DNA from: an uncultured Microcoleaceae cyanobacterium | Lineage (GTDB): Bacteria > Cyanobacteriota > Cyanobacteriia > Cyanobacteriales > Microcoleaceae | Assembly: GCA_938083405.1 (NCBI GenBank) | Contig: CALKCV010000252.1 | Span: 1 to 10,294, forward strand | DNA: 10,294 nt | Direction of reading: 5' to 3' | Shown: piece after piece, positions 6,173 through 10,294 of the stretch | Position numbering within the stretch: position 1 is the first letter of the stretch | How the letters are laid out: each line of letters starts with the position of its first letter | Notes under the pieces: model-generated | Seen by the model: only the letters and a program-made list of their open reading frames with translations | What the model was told of the DNA's origin: nothing | Databases searched by the model: none | Made by a program: the position numbers and the translations under genes

Positions 6173-6284
6173 TAGACCTCTTGCAAAAGTCAAAATAAAA
6201 TCTTTTGGGGTCTATTTTTTCTCAAAATCTATTAACTTGTTCCTAGTTTCTCGTTCCACGTTCGAGACTTATGCAAGAGGTCTA
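6173..6284. mobile_element. 112-bp MITE-like foldback element
   Basis: Terminal inverted repeats of 19 bases (6173-6191 and 6266-6284) match at all but one position. The left end reads TAGACCTCTTGCAAAAGTC and the right end is its complement with one change. Both ends begin with TA at the outer edge, which fits a TA target duplication as made by IS630/Tc1-mariner-type transposases. The 74-base interior has no coding capacity, so this is a non-autonomous element needing a transposase from elsewhere. It sits inside a heptamer array between two convergent genes, where its hairpin could act as a bidirectional terminator. The family assignment rests only on the TA ends. Confidence 0.75.
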
Positions 6285-6334
6285 ATTAACAATTAGCAAC
6301 TAGCAACTAGCAATTAACAACTAACAATTAACAA
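6285..6334. repeat. Degenerate heptamer array, right of the foldback element
   Basis: AATTAAC, AACTAGC and AACTAAC variants run up to the glycosyltransferase stop codon, which itself seems to be built from the repeat. It is the continuation of the array at 6149-6172. Confidence 0.7.
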
Positions 6335-7204
6335 TTATAACCGCATAGTTAACTGTCGGCGAATTGCAAAACTTAGCAATCTTGCCGGATAACTAGAACC
6401 TTTTAAAACATACACTCTTAAGAACTTACCTAATAGCAAGCGACCAATTCCTTTTAATCTGGCATAAAACCGCGCCCATAAAAGCTGCAAGTGACTGTTT
6501 TTTTCCCCTTCAGCGTATAGAGGCATAAAAGCTAATTTACCATAAAGAACGTCAGCCCGATGAACTTTACTCAATCCCCGCTCGTGATGTTCTAAATTCG
6601 GCTTACCTCCATGTTCGCCGTAGTTTCTAAAAGCGATATAATTTCTCAACCCTCGATCGCGCAGAAAATTGTCTAATTCCGAATCCCAACTTGAATAATT
6701 TTTGGGCCCGGGATTTTCCTTTTTTTGCGCTTCCAATTCTAACAACTTCTCTGCCGCTTTTGGAGTTACGATATAGGCAACAGTCGAAACCGAAAATCCT
6801 TCCCCGTAACCTTCGGGAGTAACGCTATAAAGTTGGGAAGCGCAGGTGTAAATCCAGCCAACTCCCACATCGCTTTGATTAATATTAAAAGGAAAAGGCA
6901 GCTTTCCAAACCCAATTACGGGTACGAAATCTGCCTCAACAATTAAAGTCGGTTTCGTTTCGTTTTTAGCAATTTCCCAAACACTTCTATGATTTAGCAA
7001 GCAAAGATAGCTAGGAGAATAGTCTTTATATTCTGGCTGGTGTTGTTGGCGCATTACAAGAGGATCTAAACCCTCTTTTTTTAGAGTTGACTCTAATTCT
7101 TCTGTATCTTCCTTGTAAGCAATAATAAAAGTTTGGCCCAGGCGATCGCTCAACCGATTTGCAGTTTTACTCTCGATCGTCGAATTAGTTTGTTCGGTAT
7201 TCAT
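6335..7204 (-). CDS. GT25-like (LPS-type) glycosyltransferase
   Basis: This 289-residue protein resembles family 25 glycosyltransferases, which add sugars to lipooligosaccharide or other surface glycans. The supporting pattern is a LCLLNHRSVWEIAK helix (67-80) followed by LIVEADFVPV (87-96), where the family normally has an LEDD-type motif. TVAYIVTPKAAEKLL (141-155) follows, matching the family's 'aY-i-k-gA-kll' step, then WDSELDNFL (173-181) in the place of the acidic active-site segment. The C-terminal 60 residues are basic and hydrophobic (ARLKGIGRLLLGKFL near 248-262), which may bring the protein to the membrane. No signal peptide is present. The acidic motif reads E-A-D rather than E-D-D, so activity is uncertain. 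The ATG at 7204 lacks an obvious Shine-Dalgarno. It lies 104 bases after dnaJ on the same strand. Confidence 0.75.
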   Translation of the reverse strand: MNTEQTNSTIESKTANRLSDRLGQTFIIAYKEDTEELESTLKKEGLDPLVMRQQHQPEYKDYSPSYLCLLNHRSVWEIAKNETKPTLIVEADFVPVIGFGKLPFPFNINQSDVGVGWIYTCASQLYSVTPEGYGEGFSVSTVAYIVTPKAAEKLLELEAQKKENPGPKNYSSWDSELDNFLRDRGLRNYIAFRNYGEHGGKPNLEHHERGLSKVHRADVLYGKLAFMPLYAEGEKNSHLQLLWARFYARLKGIGRLLLGKFLRVYVLKGSSYPARLLSFAIRRQLTMRL

Positions 7205-7250
7205 TTAACGATTTAGTTAATCCATAATTAGCCTGCACGCTGCACCCTAA

Positions 7251-7310
7251 AATTTTCGAGTAGTTTATAGTTCGCGACTATTCCACGAACCACAAACGCT
7301 ACTCAAAATT
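7251..7310 (-). terminator. Stem-loop at the dnaJ stop codon, possible terminator
   Basis: AATTTTCGAGTAG (7251-7263) pairs with CTACTCAAAATT (7299-7310), giving a 12-bp stem with one bulged base. Inside it a second hairpin, ATAGT-TCGCG-ACTAT (7267-7281), can form. The outer arm includes the dnaJ stop codon at 7309-7311. On the minus strand a short T-run follows the stem. It lies between dnaJ and the glycosyltransferase gene and could separate their transcripts. Confidence 0.4.
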
Positions 7311-8325
7311 ATAAAGAAACTTGTTTTAAATGGCTGCGGGGGTCGTAACTCCGATTATCCCTAATTTTCTCATAACATTCTTTTTCGATCGCGTTGGGAC
7401 TCTTCGGAGGCACGATCGCCACTCGCACCAATTGGTCGCTACGCCCGCCACCCTTAGTTTTTGGCCATCCCTTACCCCGCAGTCGCAGAGATTGTCCCGA
7501 ACGAATGCCCGCCGGCACGTTCAAAGTCACGCTACCATCGGGAGTCGGCACCTCAATAGAAGCCCCAAGCACTGCCTCATCGGGACTAATAGGCAACTCG
7601 CAAACGAGATTATCTCCCTCAAACTGGAAAAACGAGTGAGGCTGAATATCTACTTTCAAATATAAATCCCCTCGTTTTTGGCTTAATGGCTCCACCTGTC
7701 CGCGACCTTTCACCCGAATCTTACTGCCACTTTTCACCCCTGGGGGGATCGACACTTCCCCGCTACCTACTCGCTTTTGGGTACCCTTAAATGCCTCGGC
7801 GAAAGTCAGACTAATGCTTGCTTCTATATCCAGGGAAACGCTGTCGCGGGGATTCTCAAACCCCGAGAAAGGATCGAACCCGCCCGCTCCACCCCGCCCG
7901 GTGGTAGTACGATAGGTGTATCCTCGCTGTCCGTTGGGGCTGCCGCCATAGCCCGCTCCCGGACTGCCTGCCCGACCGAGTAGGGAATTAATAAACTCTT
8001 CAAATGTAGAATATTGGCTGAAGTCGAACCCACCAACATCTACCGTGCTTCTGCCGCCGCCCTGTCCGGGCCATCCACCGCTAGAACCTACTTGATTCCA
8101 ATATTGACCAAATTGGTCGTATTTTTTACGTTTGTCTGTATCTGAGAGAACTTCGTAAGCTTCGTTTACTTCTTTAAAACGGGCCTCTGCTTTTTGGTCT
8201 CCCGGATTGAGGTCTGGATGGTATTTGCGGGCTAGTTTTCTAAATGCCTTTTTTAGCTCGTCAGCACTCGCACTTTTATTAACACCTAAAATCGAATAAT
8301 AATCTTTAAAATCTGTTGCTGCCAT
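7309..8325 (-). CDS. DnaJ/CbpA-type Hsp40 co-chaperone, no zinc finger
   Basis: This 338-residue Hsp40 co-chaperone would deliver substrates to a DnaK (Hsp70) and stimulate its ATPase in the cytoplasm. An N-terminal J domain (about 7-72) carries the essential HPD at 36-38 in KYHPDLN. A Gly/Phe-rich linker follows (about 73-160, with GGWPGQGGG and GGAGGFDPFSGF). Two C-terminal beta domains come next, marked by SLTFAEAFKGTQKRV (172-186), IPPGVKSGSKIRVKGRG (193-209) and the repeat-like VPAGIRSGQSLRLRGKGWP (270-288). The four CxxCxGxG zinc-binding repeats of classical DnaJ are absent, so this is a type II (CbpA or DnaJ2-like) protein. The ATG at 8325 has AAGGAGGG upstream. No dnaK, grpE or CIRCE element is visible. 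Cyanobacteria carry several dnaJ paralogues, so I give no symbol. Confidence 0.94.
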   Translation of the reverse strand: MAATDFKDYYSILGVNKSASADELKKAFRKLARKYHPDLNPGDQKAEARFKEVNEAYEVLSDTDKRKKYDQFGQYWNQVGSSGGWPGQGGGRSTVDVGGFDFSQYSTFEEFINSLLGRAGSPGAGYGGSPNGQRGYTYRTTTGRGGAGGFDPFSGFENPRDSVSLDIEASISLTFAEAFKGTQKRVGSGEVSIPPGVKSGSKIRVKGRGQVEPLSQKRGDLYLKVDIQPHSFFQFEGDNLVCELPISPDEAVLGASIEVPTPDGSVTLNVPAGIRSGQSLRLRGKGWPKTKGGGRSDQLVRVAIVPPKSPNAIEKECYEKIRDNRSYDPRSHLKQVSL

Positions 8326-8335
8326 CTTGTTTTTT

Positions 8336-8343
8336 CCCTCCTT
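8336..8343 (-). promoter_or_regulatory. Shine-Dalgarno of the dnaJ-type gene
   Basis: AAGGAGGG on the minus strand lies ten bases before the ATG at 8325. It is a strong match at slightly long spacing. Confidence 0.7.
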
Positions 8344-8589
8344 ATACTCTATTTTTAGCGATTCAAACTGCCGGATGAATCAATTCAAATGGGATGGAAA
8401 TGACCCATAATGGGCGATCTGCGCTCTAATGGCCAACCTCCCTTACTATTTCACAGTATCAAAGGCAGCTTTTTCGTTAAGTTCGGTTCTTGCTTCTAGT
8501 GTAATGGCAATTGCCTCACCTTGAAATCCCCCTACGGACAAGGGAGAGAGGGCAGAGGTAGGAAATTAGAGGAATCAATTTATTTGTAG

Positions 8590-8655
8590 GGGCAAAGCTT
8601 ATGGGCGGTAAATTTTATTGAAGATGGGAAATATTTCTGTCCATAAGCTTTGCCC
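8590..8655. repeat. 66-bp foldback repeat just 3' of glgC
   Basis: GGGCAAAGCTTATGG (8590-8604) and CCATAAGCTTTGCCC (8641-8655) are perfect 15-base inverted repeats around a 36-base AT-rich loop. The left end, with its GTAGGGGCAAAGC context, resembles a foldback repeat that I recall as common between cyanobacterial genes. It starts 22 bases beyond the glgC stop codon. It could be a small non-autonomous element and could also end or stabilise the glgC message. No clear target-site duplication is visible. Confidence 0.75.
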
Positions 8656-8677
8656 GTTCCTGATGGGGCCAGATTTA

Positions 8678-9970
8678 TTAAATCACGGTTCCATCTGCAA
8701 TAGTGGCATTTTTCAGGACCACCACAACGCCTCCACGGATGTAGAAACCTTCATCTTCGCGATTAGATTCTTCCACTCCATCCTTATTAATAATTTGGAC
8801 GTTGCGACCGATCCGGGCATTTTTATCGACTATCGCCCCCCGAATAGTGGTATTAGCACCTATACCTAGAGGGATTCCTCCTTTTTGCATCCCAGATTCT
8901 CGTTCGGAGAATGGTTCGTAATAATCCGCCCCCATGAGCAAAGAATCTTCTATGACGCAACCTGCTTCGATACGACTGCGCAAGCCTAAAACGCAATGAT
9001 GGATGCGGCATTCTTTGATAATACAGCCCTCGGCAATCATCGACTCCGTTACTTGAGAGTTGAGGAATTTGGTAGGTGGCAAGTAACGCGAACGAGTATA
9101 GATGGGGGACTTTTCGTCGTAGAAACTGAAGTCCGGTTCGGGCTGTTGAGTCAAGGCTAAGTTAGCGTCGTAGAAGGCCCGAATGGTTCCAATGTCTTCC
9201 CAGTAGTCGTCGAACAAGTAAGCTTGGACGCTGTAATCTTTGGAACAGTTGGGGATGATTTCTTTACCAAAGTCTGTCTGGTCTGGGAATTCCTCTAGCA
9301 ACTTCTGGAGTACGTTTTTATTGAAAACATAAATCCCCATTGAGGCAATGTAAGGTTTTTCTTTGGCCTGTTCCGCGTCTAAGCCCAGGGTCGTAGTATC
9401 TACTGCCATTTGTTTGAGGGCTTCTCCCTTTGGCTTCTCGCTGAAATCTATTATCCGACCGGAGTCGTCAATTTTCATCAGACCGAAATCCGAGGCCCGG
9501 TCTTCGTCGATGGGCAATACGGAGAGGGTGACATCGGCCCCAGTCTCGATGTGGCGGTTGATAAAATCGCGGTAGTCCATGCGATAGAGGTGGTCGCCAG
9601 AGAGGATTAGGTAATAATCCACTTCCCATTCTTGGAACAGCCAGATATATTTGCGGACGGCATCGGCCGTGCCTTGGAACCAGCTTGGGTCGTCCCCTGC
9701 GGTTTGCTGGGCCGCTAATACTTCCACAAAGCCATCGCTAAAGGTGGGGAAGTTGTATGCCCGCGATAGGTGGCGGTTGAGGGATGCGGAGTTGAACTGG
9801 GTCAGAACGTAGATTTTGAGTATCTCTGAGTTGATGCAATTACTTACGGGGATATCGATCAGGCGATATTTGCCCGCTAAAGGAACTGCCGGTTTGGCCC
9901 GCAGTTTGGTTAATGGGTATAGGCGGGTGCCGGCACCCCCGCCGAGAATGATGCCTAAAACGTTTTTCAC
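8678..9970 (-). CDS. glgC: Glucose-1-phosphate adenylyltransferase (ADP-glucose pyrophosphorylase)
   Basis: This 430-residue homotetrameric cytosolic enzyme makes ADP-glucose from ATP and glucose-1-phosphate, the committed step of glycogen synthesis. The nucleotidyltransferase domain has the glycine-rich LGGGAGTRLYPLT (9-21), KPAVPLAGKYRLIDIPVSNC (26-45), WFQGTADAVR (97-106), SGDHLYRMDY (124-133) and FSEKPKG (176-182, glucose-1-phosphate site). The C-terminal left-handed beta-helix follows from about residue 300, with hexapeptide-like repeats. K383 and K420 lie where Lys382 and Lys419 of the Anabaena enzyme bind the activator 3-phosphoglycerate, so normal allosteric control is expected. The length matches cyanobacterial GlgC (about 429-431). 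The start is GTG at 9970, supported by AGAGGT six bases upstream and the family start MKNVL. A promoter and structured leader precede it. Confidence 0.97.
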   Translation of the reverse strand: MKNVLGIILGGGAGTRLYPLTKLRAKPAVPLAGKYRLIDIPVSNCINSEILKIYVLTQFNSASLNRHLSRAYNFPTFSDGFVEVLAAQQTAGDDPSWFQGTADAVRKYIWLFQEWEVDYYLILSGDHLYRMDYRDFINRHIETGADVTLSVLPIDEDRASDFGLMKIDDSGRIIDFSEKPKGEALKQMAVDTTTLGLDAEQAKEKPYIASMGIYVFNKNVLQKLLEEFPDQTDFGKEIIPNCSKDYSVQAYLFDDYWEDIGTIRAFYDANLALTQQPEPDFSFYDEKSPIYTRSRYLPPTKFLNSQVTESMIAEGCIIKECRIHHCVLGLRSRIEAGCVIEDSLLMGADYYEPFSERESGMQKGGIPLGIGANTTIRGAIVDKNARIGRNVQIINKDGVEESNREDEGFYIRGGVVVVLKNATIADGTVI

Positions 9971-10119
9971 AAATAAACCTCTTTAATTTTTACAGCGATG
10001 CTGTCTTTATCTAGTGTCCAACGCTAGGGGATCCTTGGCAAGGGGGGGAGGGTAGAAGCTTTGGTTAAAGTTTGGCCCCCGATCGGGCGATCGCTTACCG
10101 ATCGGCCCACCAATCTCTG
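9971..10119 (-). promoter_or_regulatory. Structured 5' leader of glgC
   Basis: About 140 bases of leader separate the candidate promoter from the GTG. Read as mRNA, three fold-backs come in order. A GC-rich stem of two CCGATCGG octamers (10098-10105 and 10079-10086) encloses a HIP1 GCGATCGC (10087-10094). CTAGCG/CTAGTG follows at 10011-10027 with a 5-base loop. ACAGC-ATC-GCTGT follows at 9992-10004, about ten bases before the Shine-Dalgarno. A G-run on the plus strand at about 10042-10051 is a C-run in the mRNA. No known riboswitch was recognised. Confidence 0.4.
9977..9982 (-). promoter_or_regulatory. Shine-Dalgarno supporting the glgC GTG start
   Basis: AGAGGT on the minus strand lies six bases before GTG at 9970. 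Sequence and spacing are the same as for the DUF4058 gene. Because the start codon is GTG, this site matters for fixing the N-terminus. Confidence 0.7.
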
Positions 10120-10148
10120 GTTATCCATCTTTAATTTGGCCTTGTCAA
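10120..10148 (-). promoter_or_regulatory. Candidate sigma-70-type promoter of glgC
   Basis: On the minus strand, a perfect -35 TTGACA (10143-10148) is followed after exactly 17 bases by GATAAC (10120-10125), which matches TATAAT at four of six positions, including the -11 A. Transcription would begin near 10113. This is the best -35/-10 pair seen in the window. It points toward glgC with nothing between. Confidence 0.6.
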
Positions 10149-10294
10149 TAGACCTCGCCGCATAATTCAATCTTATTTTTCAATGTCCAATTTTTGACAG
10201 CAACCATGGCGCAGTTTTTTGGGCCTTTTTAATGACTTTCAAATTCAGCTTTTCCTACTCGTACTTCTACTCGCAGTCAAAAAAAGATTATGAA
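10149..10294. other. Upstream region of glgC, window edge
   Basis: No gene is supported in the last 146 bases. There is a near-palindromic TGTC-N8-GACA sequence at 10184-10199 about 40 bases upstream of the glgC -35, which could be a protein-binding site. A second weak TTGACT lies near the window end on the minus strand without a good -10. Short frames here stop within a few codons. Confidence 0.4.

Larger units (their letters stand above)
6116..6334. other. Convergent intergenic region made of repeats
   Basis: The 219 bases between the flv1 stop and the glycosyltransferase stop are almost wholly repetitive. First comes an 11-base direct repeat GTTGTTAGTTG at 6122-6132 and 6137-6147. Heptamer units follow to 6172, then a foldback element (6173-6284), then more heptamer-like units up to the stop codon at 6335. 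No separate terminator with a GC-rich stem and T-run is seen, so the foldback may end transcription in both directions. Confidence 0.7.
8326..8677. other. Intergenic region between glgC and the dnaJ-type gene
   Basis: This is a 352-base stretch without a supported gene. It should hold the dnaJ-type promoter, but no convincing -35/-10 pair was found. It has a near-palindrome CCCAT-A-ATGGG (8404-8414), a perfect 10-base palindrome GGCAATTGCC (8506-8515), a purine-rich run at about 8540-8560 and the foldback repeat at 8590-8655, listed separately. No tRNA-like or other recognisable RNA fold was seen. A short plus-strand frame from 8618 overlaps glgC antisense and is not credible. Confidence 0.5.

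Noticed and set aside
7330..8039. Several open frames antisense or out of frame with the dnaJ-type gene
   Set aside because: The minus-strand J-domain protein with its HPD motif explains the region. The others are products of its Gly-rich, GC-rich codons.
8262..8275. AGCACTC-like sequence that recalls half of a CIRCE heat-shock operator
   Set aside because: It lies within the J-domain coding sequence and there is no matching GAGTGCTAA arm nine bases away.
8618..8869. A plus-strand open frame at the 3' end of glgC
   Set aside because: It starts inside a foldback repeat and runs antisense to the conserved glgC C-terminus. No ribosome-binding site supports it.
10147..10156. AATAGACCTC upstream of glgC, identical to the outer bases of the 112-bp foldback element
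   Set aside because: The match stops after about ten bases and no facing inverted repeat is present, so it is too short to call a remnant.

Overview
The window comes from a cyanobacterium, most likely a filamentous one. Three things support this. It carries the Flv3/Flv1 pair of flavodiiron proteins typical of oxygenic phototrophs. It carries a plant/cyanobacterial-type ADP-glucose pyrophosphorylase. It also contains at least eight exact copies of the HIP1 octamer GCGATCGC (starts near 805, 1622, 3376, 3985, 5225, 5652, 7142 and 10087) and heptanucleotide AATTAAC/GTTAATT repeat arrays in the intergenic DNA.

Layout from left to right. 1-159 (+) is the last 52 codons of a large protein, probably of a NACHT-type NTPase family. 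238-1014 (-) is a DUF4058 protein. 1339-2208 (-) is an isocitrate lyase/PEP mutase superfamily enzyme with the lyase-type KKCGH motif. A 341-base divergent intergenic region follows, then flv3 (2550-4277, +) and flv1 (4373-6115, +). These are separated by an inverted pair of heptamer arrays. The convergent gap after flv1 holds a 112-bp foldback element inserted in another heptamer array. The remaining three genes are on the minus strand: a GT25-like glycosyltransferase (6335-7204), a zinc-finger-less DnaJ/CbpA-type co-chaperone (7309-8325) and glgC (8678-9970, GTG start). A good sigma-70-type promoter and a structured leader lie upstream of glgC.

Functionally, the centre of the window is photosynthetic electron-sink biology. 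Flv3 has an intact diiron site, Flv1 has a largely substituted one, and in characterised cyanobacteria the two act together in NAD(P)H- or ferredoxin-driven reduction of O2 to water. GlgC directs photosynthate to glycogen, which is another sink for fixed carbon. The lyase, the glycosyltransferase and the co-chaperone have no obvious mechanistic link to these beyond proximity.

I do not see a convincing, wholly undescribed multi-gene system. The most interesting unexplained structure is in the non-coding DNA. Fold-back repeats lie just 3' of several genes, inverted heptamer arrays lie between flv3 and flv1, and an operator-like inverted repeat overlaps a consensus -10 box in front of the lyase gene. 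The glgC mRNA leader is structured. The heptamer arrays also create false TTG start codons that lengthen two predicted proteins with the same MLIVNC tail. No tRNA, rRNA or CRISPR array was seen.
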